From Chlorocebus sabaeus (taxonomy: Eukaryota > Chordata > Mammalia > Primates > Cercopithecidae), in assembly GCF_047675955.1 (NCBI RefSeq), contig NC_132925.1, positions 70,065,622 to 70,129,621 of the forward strand: 64,000 nucleotides of DNA, in the 5' to 3' direction. Under the pieces are notes generated by a model. It saw nothing but the letters and a program-made list of their open reading frames with translations. It did not search any database and was not told the DNA's origin. Positions 22,850 to 33,144 of the stretch are shown piece by piece (the first letter of the stretch is position 1; each line of letters begins with the position of its first letter). The position numbers and the translations under genes were made by a program.

Positions 22850-23037
22850 GAAGAAGAGGAAGAGTAAGAGGGAGAAGGAGAAGGAGAAGGAGAAGGAGAA
22901 GGAGGAGGAAGAGGAGGAGGAGGAGAAGGAGAAGGAGTAGAAGAAGAAGAAGAGGAGGAAGAAGAAGAAAAGGGAAGAAAGAAGACGAAGAAGAAGAAAG
23001 AAGAAAGAAGACAAAGAAAGAGGAGGAGGAGGAGGAG
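22850..23037. repeat. 188-base polypurine (GAA/GGA) tract
   Basis: All A/G on the plus strand except T22865, T22938, C22986 and C23012. It mixes AAGGAG, GAAGAA and GGA units. Mirror-like polypurine of this length can form triplex (H-DNA). It directly follows an Alu, so it probably grew from the A-tail. Confidence 0.95.
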
Positions 23038-23689
23038 CTTTTTTTGTTACATTAGACTTGTATTAACTTTATTTCCTCTGCACTGTTTCTGGCACATAGT
23101 TCCTTCTCAATAAATGATGGCCCTCATTATACATTCTTCTTTGGGTAAGGTATTCACAGTCCTTAGAGGCAAAAAGCAAAACCATGTAGGGTCCTTACAT
23201 AAGACAGAGTAAACAAATGGTGCCTTAGTTGGGTTTCCCCCAAAGCAGGGCTTAAGATAAAGACTTGGATGCAGCTGGTTTATCTGAGACCCAGGAAGCA
23301 GAAGGAGGTAGTGGAGAGGACTAAGACAAGGAAAGGGATAAAAGCCAAAAACAAGTATAGAATAAGCCAGTTACTGCTCTAGGCAACTGGGGCTCAATCA
23401 TGTAAGGGAACTTCAGAGGGGTCTTTTGTATTGACTTCTGACTTGCATAGGTTGTGTTTGCCTCTGGAGTATATGAACCCCCTCCCACCCCACACTTCCA
23501 TGTCTGTCCTGCTGGAAATGGAGTGACTTCTGCAGTTTTAGAGAAAGCCCTAAGACACAGAGCAGAGGCATTCAGGCACTTGAACACTAGAGACTGTTCA
23601 CCACAGCTGCCACTGAGCACAGGGTGGGCTGCAGGGAGACGGACCAGCCTAGGTTAGCATCCACACTGGGGGCAAAGGCAAAAGCACTG
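23038..23689. other. no recognised feature
   Basis: Short frames on both strands (up to 99 codons at 23321-23620, minus) have no splice or domain support. Confidence 0.45.
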
Positions 23690-24010
23690 AATCTTAGTCC
23701 CGACTTGGCTCCCAAATACTGTTTGAGTTTGAGTAAGGACTTAAGTCCTCTGTGCCTTTAACCATTTATTCCCTATTCTAGTAATGAGGAACAAGCAACA
23801 TTTATTATGAGCACACACTATGTGCTAGACCATCTTCTGGGAATTCCCAGGGGTTATCTCTGTCTTCACGAGTACCAAAAGAAATGATATGTTTCTCCAC
23901 CTACAGACAGGAAAACTAGGATCAAAAGATATATGCCCAAGGTCACTCAGCCACCAAGGAAAAAAAATAAGCCTTGAATCCAGGCCTGTAAAACCTTTAC
24001 TCCTCCATCA
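23690..24010. mobile_element. two MIR fragments in opposite orientation
   Basis: 23690-23790 reads sense MIR (GACTTGGCTCCCAAATACTG, GTCCTCTGTGCCTTTAACC). 23795-24010 reads antisense MIR (CATTTATTATGAGCACACAC, ATGCCCAAGGTCACTCAGCC, CTTGAATCCAGGCCTG). Confidence 0.75.
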
Positions 24011-24381
24011 CACAAGATGGGATGGGGAAAGAAATCATAATCCAATAATAAAGGACAACACTCCTTGCAGAACACTGCCATGCAGAGAAAGCAAGAGTTC
24101 TTTCAAAATGGTTAGAGAGTTTTGCTGTACTCAGTAAAGTCCCTTCCTTCTTTCCTCATCACATACCCTGCTCAGGGCTGCAGTTCATCTTAGCTACTGC
24201 AACACCTGCAGCCAAGGAGCAGGTGGTATTTACTCTAGGCCCACTCAGACTGGAAGCCTCTACGCTGCAGGGTGCCCAGCCAGGGCCTGGCAGGCAGATG
24301 GACTGAGAATTGGGAGTCAGGGAGACTGGGAGTCAGGTAACTCATCTGCGGCCTGAGGCAGCTCCAATTTATCTTGCTCAG

Positions 24382-24383
<2 letters not shown>

Positions 24384-24420
<37 letters not shown>
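24384..24420. repeat. AC dinucleotide microsatellite
   Basis: About 18 uninterrupted AC units, long enough to be length-polymorphic in a population. Confidence 0.95.
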
Positions 24421-24423
<3 letters not shown>

Positions 24424-25560
24424 CAGCCATCTGCCTAACCTCCCCAACCCAATGGAGGGAGCTATGGCAGAGAGGATCTCAAATCCCCCCATGTCTGTAA
24501 CTTGACAGGCCACGAAGAACCTTCTGTTGGACCAGACTCGGAACTAGTAGAATTCATTTCATTTGGATGTTTCTCTGTTTTTCTAACTTTCCTTTTCAAG
24601 GGGTATTTTTATGAGTCATGTGCTGGCTTTTCTTCTCCTAAGTCATCTGATTTCCATTTAGATTTTGCTCCAGCTTCAAGATGCATTTTCTTTTACAGCC
24701 CTTTGAGTTGGACTTAATTGGTCTGGTACGGGCTCTCACTGAAGTTTTATGTTTCTGCTTGTTTTATAAGTGCCGGGTTTTTGAGATTCATTGAGTTTGG
24801 CCAGGTCTGTATTTTCTTGCATCCTTTCTTCCTCTTCACTCCTCACTCCCCTAGTGAGTTTTGCAATCAACTAACTTTAAATCTTCATAGCTATTTCACT
24901 TGGCTTGGGTTTTGCTAGTTGACTTTAACTGTTTAAGTATTTATTTCTCAATATGCTTTGCTTGTTCCTCTCTTGCTTTTGTATGTTGCTGAGGAGTGAT
25001 GGCCTTTCAGCCTCCTAGTAAGAGGCTCTAAAAGTAAAGTGAGCATATGCCCTCATTTGTCTTGGACAGCCCTAGGTTAGCCTGTGGTTTTGATGTCCAG
25101 TCCAAGTATCCTTTTGAGAATGTCTCAGTTGGGTGATACGACATGGCTGCCCTATCTAAAAGTGTGTTTGCTTCACTGCTGTTGGCAGACCAGGATTTAA
25201 TACACATGGGTCTTACGGGCCCAAGACAGAAGACATCCTATCATATGTTGTTCTCTATGGGTTTACCTGCAGTCGGGGAAAATTCTTTATGTTCTCTTTA
25301 CTTTCCTGAGGTTGTACGTCAGGGAAAAGTTGTTGATTTACCTTGTGGTTAAATTTAAACTTGTGATTGGGCACCCATGTAGAACTTGCCTTACGAAAGG
25401 GAGGGAATGGGAAAAGGTGGTGAGAAGTACAGCATTAGACCTACTGAATTTATTTAGAGTAACATTATGAAATTAAAGTGACAATGTTCTAGATTGTTTC
25501 AATATTTTCATTGAAAATATGGAATCCTGGGGGTTCCTCCTGCCACTCATGTATTTGAAA
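24421..25560. other. no recognised feature
   Basis: T-rich sequence with short frames of 66-71 codons. No repeat family recognised with confidence. Confidence 0.4.
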
Positions 25561-25564
25561 GTGT

Positions 25565-25905
25565 TTTGGATGGTTGGCATGGATTTGAATCCCAACTCCA
25601 ACTGTTACTGATTGTCCAATCATGGAAAAATTGCTAAAGCTCTTCTAGCCTACCTTTTGTCAACTGAAAATGCATCTAACAGATATTTAATCTCTCAAAA
25701 TTTTGTGAGGCTTAAATAAAGGTAACATATGTGTGGAATGAGAGAGAGGTGATGGTTGCACAACTTTTGTAAAAGCACTAAATGCCACCAAATTGTAGAC
25801 TTTAAAATGGTTAATTTTATTTTACGTGAATTTTACCTCCAAAACATAAATCTGAAAAAGATAATGTGAAATGCTCTAATACACAGCAGGTGGTCGGCAG
25901 AAGTT
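25565..25905 (+). mobile_element. MIR SINE, plus, interrupted by an L1 3' end
   Basis: 25565-25740 carries GGATTTGAATCCCAACTCC and GTGAGGCTTAAATAAAGG. After the L1 piece, the MIR tail resumes at about 25860 with GTGAAATGCTCTAATACAC and GCAGGTGGTCGGCAG. The order shows that the MIR was there first. Confidence 0.7.
25742..25855 (+). mobile_element. L1 3' terminus, plus strand, nested in MIR
   Basis: GGTGATGGTTGCACAACTTTTG, CTAAATGCCACCAAATTGTAG, CTTTAAAATGGTTAATTTTA and GTGAATTTTACCTCC are the extreme 3' UTR of an L1M/L1P-type LINE. It is about 110 bases, heavily 5' truncated. Confidence 0.85.
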
Positions 25906-26089
25906 CATGGCCCTTTCTCCGTTATTAGCAAAGGGTCAAGGGGTCTTTCCGACAGTTTTCAATGGGGCTTGATTGTCACGGGGCCAGGCTTCCCTCTAGG
26001 CTGGGCGCTGCACACCCCTGCTGCTGCTATCTGCATAGTTGAGCAAGTGAATGGTGCCCCCTGTTAGGTGGTGCCCTGACCCTTAGTTC

Positions 26090-26275
26090 ACAAAGCTGGA
26101 TGGTTGCACCAGAATCCCCTGGGTGAACTCATTACACTGACAAAAGCACAGGTTCCACTCTTGGAGAATCAAATGCAAGAAGTCTGCAGTAGACCTCCAG
26201 GTTTTTATTTTTAACAGTCTCCCTGGGTATATCTTCCACATGCTCCAGTGTGAAAATCACCAACTTAGACACTTT
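26090..26275 (+). mobile_element. MER5A-type hAT-Charlie MITE
   Basis: GGTTGCACCAGAATCCCCTGG at the left and CCAGGTTTTTATTTTTAACAG through AAAATCACCAACTTAG at the right follow MER5A. Confidence 0.75.
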
Positions 26276-26349
26276 TATCCCTCTGTGATGTTTTCTTTTG
26301 AACCAGACTTCAGTGATCACAATGAAAGCTTTTGGCAAATTCTTTAGGC

Positions 26350-26565
26350 TACTAATAATAATGCCTTATATTTGTACAATGCATCGAAGTGCTTTCTACT
26401 TGCCAGATCCTCACATGCGTTCTCTCCAGTTTGCTAGGCAGGATTTACCATTCCCATTTTACAGATAAGGAAACTGAGATGGAGCATTTCATTCATGGTT
26501 CCATAGCTCACCATGGGGAAACCAGAACTTGATTCCTCACCCTCTGACTTTCATCCACGGAGACC
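26350..26565 (-). mobile_element. MIR SINE, minus strand
   Basis: GAAGTGCTTTCTACTTGCCAG, CCCATTTTACAGATAAGGAAACTGAG and CTTGATTCCTCACCCTCTGAC are antisense MIR landmarks; well preserved. Confidence 0.85.
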
Positions 26566-26910
26566 TTCCTGTCTCTGAAAATAAAATTATGCTCATTATT
26601 TGTCTAAAGCACCTTTACTTTTTTTGTTACTGCTTCTTGGAGATTTAAAAATTATTATTCTATCTCTCCCTAATTTTATCCTTGAATTATTATTTTCTTG
26701 CTCACATAGCACCATTATTCCTCTTCATTTATAGTACATTTTTTTTCACTCTTACAGAGCAGCCAGAGAGGGTGGCTCTTTGAGTAAGTGTACATCCATA
26801 AAATGAAAGCAATATGCAGTTCTTTTTGATTGACACCTTAAAAGAAAGGAAAGGGAAAGGGTTGCCTAATACATTGAGACATGAGAAAAACAGCTCACAG
26901 AGGAGCATTT
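26566..26910. other. no recognised feature
   Basis: AT-rich; nothing recognised. Confidence 0.45.
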
Positions 26911-26934
26911 GTGTGTGTGTGTGTGTGTGTGTGT
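26911..26934. repeat. GT dinucleotide microsatellite
   Basis: Twelve uninterrupted GT units, followed by ATACGTGT. Confidence 0.95.
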
Positions 26935-27088
26935 ATACGTGTCACAACAAAGTTTTGAAAGTACACTTATATATTCATGGAAGAGATACAAAATAAACTG
27001 CTGTCTGTGATGTGCCTCTGGGTAAGGTGAAAAACCATCCTGTTTGCTCAGGACTGGGGGATTCCTGAGAAACAAGACTTTCAGTTTT

Positions 27089-27397
27089 GTCTTATTTATT
27101 TATTTTTTTATTTAGAGAGGGAATCTTCCGCTGTTGCCCAGGCTGGAGTGCAGTGGTGCGATCTCAGCTTACTGCAACCTCTGCCTCCTGGATTCAAGTG
27201 ACTCTCCTGCCTCAGCCTCCCAAGTAGCTGGAACTACAGGACCCACCACCACACCCAGCTAATTTTTGTATTTTTAGTGGAGATGGGGTTTCACCATATT
27301 GGCCAAGCTGGTCTTCAACTCCTGACCTCAAGTGATCCACTTGCCTCGGCCTCCGAAAGCATTGGGATTACAGGCGTGAGCCACCACACCTGGCCCG
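27089..27397 (-). mobile_element. Alu (AluS-like), minus strand, with 14-base target duplication
   Basis: A T/A-rich head, GCCCAGGCTGGAGTGCAG, GGGATTACAGGCGTGAGCC. AGACTTTCAGTTTT (27075-27088) is repeated as AGACCTTCAGTTTT (27398-27411), a 13/14 target-site duplication that fixes both ends. Confidence 0.97.
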
Positions 27398-27569
27398 AGA
27401 CCTTCAGTTTTAAAATTGGGAAGGTCTCAGGAAAATAGAGACGTGTTGGTCTCCTTACCTCTGGCTGTGATGAGATTGGAGGTGTGGTGGCGGACGGGGC
27501 ATGGAGCAGAACTGCGGCCTTCTCCTTTCTTCTTTAAACAACTTCTCTAGACTTCGGAGATTTATAGCA

Positions 27570-27800
27570 GTTGTTTTGACCATAAGCTTTGGAATCTACC
27601 TGCCCAGGTCCAGTTTAGAAGCTGGGTCATCTTTGCAAGATACTTCCCCGCTCTGGGCCTCAACTGCTCATCTGCTAAAACAGGCTTGGTCAGAATAACT
27701 TCCTCCATAGAATTCAGATAAATGAATCAATTCATATACTGAGAATATTACTTGGCACATAATAGGCACTCAGAAGTGAAAGGTGTTATACCTCTGTGCT
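27570..27800 (+). mobile_element. MIR SINE, plus strand
   Basis: AGCTTTGGAATCTACCTGCCC, CCCCGCTCTGGGCCTCAAC, TTACTTGGCACATAATAGGC. The full order of MIR is present. Confidence 0.85.
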
Positions 27801-27858
27801 ATTTGAATCTTTATAATAAATGGCATTTATAAACTCTATTATTTAAATCACAAAGTTT

Positions 27859-27957
27859 TTTGTTTTTAATTTCAGGAAAATAAAACTTAAGAAAAGAAAA
27901 GCCCTCTGCTACCCTGGCACCATTCTTCTGTCTAGGCTGTAACTATGTCTTGTCTGT
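27859..27957. repeat. source copy of an exact 99-base duplication
   Basis: Every base of 27859-27957 (from TTTGTTTTTAATTTCAGG to GTCTTGTCTGT) is identical to 29165-29263. This is taken as the donor because it lies in continuous non-Alu sequence, whereas the other copy breaks an Alu. Confidence 0.95.
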
Positions 27958-28145
27958 GTGTGCGATTCTCTATGTATCATCTGCTAAATATTTTCCACAG
28001 CTGTTCCTTCTTATTCTATTATTAAATAAATATGCTTGACTTCAATCTATCTCAGTGCTCAAAAAATAAAGCAGAGCCTCTCTTTTGTCACATGCAGGGT
28101 ATGAGTCTAGTCCTCTGCATTCTTCTTATTTGCTTATTTAAACAG

Positions 28146-28330
28146 TTTTTTTTTTTTTTTTTTTTGTCTCTGTCTTTATTCAGTAGGATGGGATGTTTGG
28201 CCAAAACAAGCAAATTTCACTTGATTTCACTGCCAGCTGTGGCACTTGCCTTGTCCTGCAACCCAGAGAGGTGCTTTGAGCAAGAATCAGCAATGGAAGA
28301 CAATTAACTCATTCTTGCCACGGGTCATGT
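28146..28330 (-). pseudogene. possible 3' end of a processed retrocopy, minus strand
   Basis: A T22 run at 28145-28166 followed by GTCTCTGTCTTTATTCAG reads on the minus strand as AATAAA, nine bases, then poly-A. That is how the 3' end of a reverse-transcribed mRNA looks. No Alu or L1 body precedes the A-run. I do not recognise the parent, find no frame and see no convincing target duplication (only ATTTAAAC at 28136 and 28506). The body length is unknown. Confidence 0.35.
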
Positions 28331-28745
28331 TTACCCTTCCATTGTCAAAGCAAATGACCTGTTTGCTTAACCTGAGGTCCCTGGGTTAAGCCTGTTAGTA
28401 AAAGATGCCTACTTGAAGATGAGAAATATGTGAGAATTGTGAGTCTTGTGTGTCTTAAAAGATTCCTGCCTTCAAGTCTCTAGAAGTTTTCAGTGGCACT
28501 GAGGAATTTAAACTTAGGAAAGTGTAACTATTTATTCAAGCTGACAAATATTTATTCTTTATAATGGAGCTGCAAACAAACCTTTATTTCATGGTTTTAT
28601 TTCATTGGCTTTAAGACAGAATCAGTTACGTACTTGTACTCTTAAAACAACAGTCCTATTGTTGTTTTCAGCCAACACAGATGTCACCTGTGCAAACTGG
28701 TGACATTTTACCTTACCTTTTCATTAACTTGATTTTTTACCTGCC
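28331..28745. other. no recognised feature; possible retrocopy body
   Basis: Could be the continuation of the candidate minus-strand retrocopy. No reading frame or repeat is recognised. Confidence 0.3.
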
Positions 28746-28749
28746 ATTA

Positions 28750-28957
28750 AGGAGAAGGCAACAGAGCTGAATGGTTGAGAATTCAAGTTCTGGAGACAGA
28801 TTGCCTGAAATCACAGCCCAACAGAGCAACGTTAGGCAAGCTCTTTAATCTCTCTGTACTGCAGTTGCCTCATCTGTAATGATAGTAGTATTTCATCTTA
28901 CAGGGTCTTCAGAAGAACAAAGACATCATAAACATAAATGACTTAAAACAGTGCTTG
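28750..28957 (+). mobile_element. MIR SINE, plus, split by an Alu cluster
   Basis: GGTTGAGAATTCAAGTTCTGG, GCAAGCTCTTTAATCTCTC and GCCTCATCTGTAATGATAG. Its 3' end resumes at 29851 (CACATACTGAAGAAAC). ACAGTGCTTGG (28948-28958) and ATGGTGCTTGG (29840-29850) are the duplicated target, so about 880 bases of Alu material entered this MIR. Confidence 0.85.
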
Positions 28958-29100
28958 GGCTGGGCACGGTGGCTCATGCCCATCATCTCAGCATTTGGGA
29001 GGCTGTGTTGGGAGGATTTCTTGAGGCCTGGAGTTCAAGACTGGCCTGAGCAATAGCAAGACCTCATCTCTACAAAAAATTTAAAAAATTTTTAAAATTA
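28958..29100 (+). mobile_element. Alu left arm, plus strand, in Alu cluster
   Basis: GGCTGGGCACGGTGGCTCATG to an A/T-rich linker ending AAAATTA. Its right arm is missing: the next Alu starts where it would begin, giving a left-left-right arrangement. Confidence 0.9.
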
Positions 29101-29164
29101 GGCTAGGTGCAGTGGCTTATACCTGTAACCCTAGCACTTTGGGAGGCTGAAGTGGGAGGATAAC

Positions 29165-29272
29165 TTTGTTTTTAATTTCAGGAAAATAAAACTTAAGAAA
29201 AGAAAAGCCCTCTGCTACCCTGGCACCATTCTTCTGTCTAGGCTGTAACTATGTCTTGTCTGTAACTATGTC
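29165..29272 (+). repeat. 108-base templated insertion inside an Alu
   Basis: 29165-29263 is an exact copy of 27859-27957. The next nine bases, 29264-29272 (AACTATGTC), repeat 27941-27949, so copying slipped back 17 bases at a CTGT microhomology. Rejoining to the Alu is at TTTG, which occurs at both edges (29165-29168 and 29273-29276). There is no A-tail and no target duplication of transposon type. Confidence 0.93.
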
Positions 29273-29327
29273 TTTGAAGAAGGAGTTCAAAACCAGGCTG
29301 GGCGACCAAGTGAGATCCCATCTCTAA

Positions 29328-29648
29328 TTTTTTTTTTTTTTTTCCCAGACAGAGTCTCACTCTGCCACCCAGGCTGTAGTGCAGTGGCACAATCTCGGTT
29401 CACTGCAACCTCCACCTCCTGGGTTCAAGCAATTCTTCTGTCTCAGTCTCTCTAGTAGCTGGGACTACAAGCGCACGCCACCACACCTAGCTAATTTTTG
29501 TGGGTTTTTTTGTTTTTTTTTTTTTTTTAGTAGAGGTGGGATTTTACCATATTGGTGAGGTTGGTCTCAAACTCCTGACCTCAGGTGGTCCACCTGACTT
29601 GGTCTCCCAAAGTGCTGGGATTACAGGCATGAGCCACCGTGCCCAGCC
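29328..29648 (-). mobile_element. Alu, minus strand, inserted into the plus-strand Alu
   Basis: A T-run, then GACAGAGTCTCACTCTGCC, TGGGACTACAAGCGCACGCC and GCCACCGTGCCCAGCC. The linker between arms has expanded to a GGG/T-rich run of about 30 bases at 29500-29529. Flanks CTAATTTTT and CTACAATTTTT are the probable target duplication. Confidence 0.93.
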
Positions 29649-30119
29649 TACAATTTTTTATTTTTTTTTTAATTAGCCAGACATGTGGTGTGTGATTGTA
29701 ATCCAGGCTACTCAGGAGGCTGAGGAGGGAGGATCGCTTGAGCCCAGGAGTTCAAGGCTGCAGTGAGCTACGATCATGCTACTGCACTCCAGCCTGGGAG
29801 ACAGAGCAAGACCCTGTCTCAAAAACAAACAAACGATAAATGGTGCTTGGCACATACTGAAGAAACAAGCACCAACTTCAACTATATGTGTATATGTCTT
29901 TATACTAGAGAGAGTGGGGATTTTGAAACTCTGTAACAGTGGTAGGCTAAAGTGTAGCCAGCTGCTGTTTATTTTTGCCCTTCTCCCTTACTCTGTTTTT
30001 CTGATAACCAACTTCATTTTTTGTAAGAACTGTCTCTGGTAAGCCTGCCAACCCCAGCACCCTGGGAACAGGGGAGTTCACCAGCCAATTAAGTCATTGC
30101 CCCGGATTTTACTAACATA

Positions 30120-30340
30120 TGCTATGATAATGATAATCACAATGACAGTAATAATTAAAATAGTGAACACTTATAAAGCACTATGTGCCAGCCCCAGTTC
30201 TAAGCAATTTTCATATATTAACTCATTTAACCATCATGACAACACCAGGAGGTAGATGCTATGATTATCTCCATTTTAGAGATGAGGTTCAAAGAGATTC
30301 AGTAGCTTGCTCAAAATCACGCATCTGGTCAAGTAGACGT
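30120..30340 (-). mobile_element. MIR SINE, minus strand
   Basis: ACTTATAAAGCACTATGTGCC, AACTCATTTAACCATCATGAC, CTCCATTTTAGAGATGAGG and TAGCTTGCTCAAAATCACGC. Confidence 0.88.
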
Positions 30341-30769
30341 GTTAGGTCTTTTTTCTTCCCACTACCCAATACTGCCTTGCCAGTTTCGTACGCCTTTCAT
30401 CTGGGGTCCCTCAGCCGGTGATGGAAGCCTGGATCTGTAAGAGGCTGTCTGCTGCCGCCTTCTCCTGTCACACAGTGAAAGGGTACCTGTAATAGGTGAA
30501 AATCAGGCCAATATACAGAGGAGAGCAGCGACAGAATGAGGGGGAGAGACATGAAGAGAGAGAGGGAAAGGTGTGGGGATAGAGAGACAGAATATCTTGA
30601 CAACACTGTCTGAGTTCCTGAAATCAATCCCTAAGGTCAACCCTACCCCTGGGCTTCCCAATTTTTGTGAGATAATGAATCTTCTCCTCACCCTCCTTCT
30701 AAAAACCAAAGTGGTCTGATTCCATCCTTTGCAAACAAAAGAATCCTGATTAAATTAGGTAATAAAACA
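30341..30769. other. no recognised feature; GA-rich patch
   Basis: 30530-30595 is GA-rich (GAGAGAGAGGGAAAGG). The frames across it are low-complexity. No gene recognised. Confidence 0.45.
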
Positions 30770-31372
30770 TGGGTTTTATTTGGTTCTGTTTTCCGTTGTG
30801 GTAAATACACATAAAAATTTACCATTCAAAATATTGTGCAATCACCACACTACCTAGTTCCAGAACGCTTTAAGCATCTTAAAAGGAAACTCTGGACCTA
30901 TTAAACAATAACTTTCCATACCTACCTACCCCTCAGCCTCTGGCAACCACTAAGCTCCTTTATTTCTCTATGGATTTTCCTATTTTTGATATTTTATATA
31001 AACGGAATCATACAATGTGTACCCTTTCATGTCCAGCTCCTTTCATTTAGCATAGTGTTCCAAGGTTCCTCCATGTATCAACACGTCATTCATTTTTATG
31101 TCTGAATAATATTCTTGTATGGATATACCACATTTTGTTGATTCATTCATCATTTGATAGACATTTGGGTTATTTCCACCTGTTGACTATTGTGAATATT
31201 GCTGTGAACATTTGGGAACAGTATTTGTTTGAATACCTGTTTTTAATTCTTCTGGGTATACATGCAGGAGTGGAATTGTTGGCTCATATGGTAATTCTAT
31301 GTGTAATTTATGAAGAACTGCCAAACTGTTTTCCACAATGGCTACATTATTTGACCAGCAATGTAGAAACAT
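30770..31372 (-). mobile_element. old L1 LINE, minus strand (ORF2 end/3' region)
   Basis: GTGGTAAATACACATAAAAATTTACC, CCTCTGGCAACCACTAAGC, GAATCATACAATGTGTACC, GAATAATATTCTTGTATGG, TGGGTATACATGCAGGAGTGG and GCCAAACTGTTTTCCACAATGG form the antisense L1M order. Stops and gaps rule out function. Confidence 0.88.
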
Positions 31373-32230
31373 AGCTATTTTTAGATGTAAAGCAAGATAA
31401 TAAAATTACACAAAAGATCTTGTGGAATTATTGGCTTCTTGTAAAGGTTTTGGGGGTGCTTTGCAGGACACACATGGATTCATGATGCAATGTTTAAGCA
31501 TTTCCTTCTACAGAGTTCTCACCCAAGCTTTGCAGGTGGTATAAAAGAGAAACAAGCTTGTGATAGAACAGAGGCTGCAATCAAATTGTCCCCTTGGTAA
31601 AAAAAAAAAATTGTTATACATAGGCAATTTCATATGATACAACCTAACATATAAGCAGTTATTAAAGCTAACATGATTTTAAGTCTTTGATAATACACTA
31701 TTTTCATATAATTTTATAGCCTAAAATATATATTGAATTGAGGGCCCATTTTATCAGCCAACAAATATTTTTGTAGGAAAGGTATTCCCAAACTGTGCTA
31801 GATAGGGTGCAAAGCTCTATAATAGACCCAATGAGTTTACTCAGTCTGATATAAATCTGAAGCAGTAGCCCCAGCCCCCAGGAATATTTATTAGTAACCA
31901 CAAGAAGGGAAATTTGCTGAAATTTTAAGTGTCTGTCTCTACATTATTGGATTAGAAGGTCATTTTTATTATTTTCTTCTTTTTACTCTTTTATATCTTC
32001 CAAGTTTTTCTAGAATGAACTAGCATTACTTCAATTGTTAGAAAAAAAAATTTTTTACAAATATGTTCACTTAGGCAAGCCATAGAAAGAGCAAAAAACC
32101 CAATTAATTTGTGGTATACCTAAATGAATGTTTTTGTATTGTTAAGATAATCTTTTAAAACTAAAGGTGAATGTTTTGAGGGATTTTTTGTTCAGCCTGA
32201 ATCTAATTGCTACGTTATTTCTTAACATTT
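31373..32230. other. no recognised feature
   Basis: AT-rich sequence with an A12 run near 31600. No gene or confident repeat. Confidence 0.45.
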
Positions 32231-32233
32231 AAT

Positions 32234-32518
32234 GCTCACGCCTGTAATCCCAGCACTTTGGGAGGCCGAGGCAGGCGGATCATCTGAGGTTGGGAGTTCG
32301 AGACCAGCCTGACCAACATGGAGAAACCTCATCTCTACTGAAAATACAAAATTAGTTGGGCACGGTGGTGCATGCCTGTAATCCCAGCTACTGGGGAGGC
32401 TGAGGCATAAGAATCGCTTGAACCCGGGAGGTGGATGTTGCAGTGAGCTGAGATCATGCCATTGCGCTCCAGCCTGGGCAACAAGAGCGCAACTCCATTT
32501 CAAAAAAAACAAAACAAA
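32234..32518 (+). mobile_element. Alu (AluS-like), plus strand, 5' truncated
   Basis: Starts at GCTCACGCCTGTAATCCC, missing the first about 14 bases, and ends in a short A-rich tail with CAAAACAAAG. No clear target duplication. Confidence 0.93.
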
Positions 32519-32859
32519 GTGTCTCAAAACTATGGCATTGATATATCCCAGTTTCAAACATTTGTTTTTATTATCTCCATGTTTGCATATTTTAATATCT
32601 TCTTACTCTGATTCTCATAAAATTATTGCTTTCAAGAATGTGTTGACTCCAATTAAAGTCCTTAAAATAAATCAGACTGTGTAGACTAAGGTCTTTTCAG
32701 ACACCATTAATTAAAAGTTTGCTCTGGGAAATGTGCATTTTATTTGGTTTTCCAGATTCCTATTCCTTGAGAGTAAAAAGTAATTAAAAAGCTAAAGAAG
32801 TGCTTCTGGGGTAGAATCTTGTAGTATAAATGCATTTAAACGTATATGCTTTCTTTATA

Positions 32860-33110
32860 TATTTATTAAGTGGCAGCCACGTTGTCAGGAACCTTACATT
32901 GGTTAACTCTTGCAACCCTCATAACAATACAGTAAAGCAGGATTTAATTCTCTGTTATAGGTGAGAAATTGAAGTCTTTGGCAACTTCTAATGCAATTTC
33001 TTCCCTAAGATTATACAGCTGGTGCAGAGAAAAAGCAAGATTTAAAGTCAAATAAATCTTGTGTATTTCCAAACTGATGCTTTCTCCACTATATTTCTTT
33101 AATAGAAGAA
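32860..33110 (-). mobile_element. MIR SINE, minus strand
   Basis: TTATTAAGTGGCAGCCACG, GGTTAACTCTTGCAACCCTC, GGTGAGAAATTGAAGTC, AGATTATACAGCTGGTGC. Confidence 0.75.
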
Positions 33111-33144
33111 TGAATAAAAATATTTTTTAAATTCTATCGTGATG

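Larger units (their letters stand above)
29101..29834 (+). mobile_element. Alu, plus strand, interrupted twice
   Basis: Pieces are 29101-29164 (GGCTAGGTGCAGTGGCTTAT to GTGGGAGGATAAC), 29273-29327 (TTTGAAGAAGGAGTTC to CCCATCTCTAA) and 29649-29834 (AATTAGCCAGACATGTGG to CAAGACCCTGTCTC). The first gap is the copied 99-mer; the second is a minus-strand Alu. Confidence 0.9.

Noticed and set aside
22805..23014. Minus-strand Ser/Phe-rich ORF
   Set aside because: It is only a translation of the polypurine repeat.
31135..31374. Hydrophobic 79-codon frame resembling a membrane protein
   Set aside because: It lies entirely in antisense L1 sequence.
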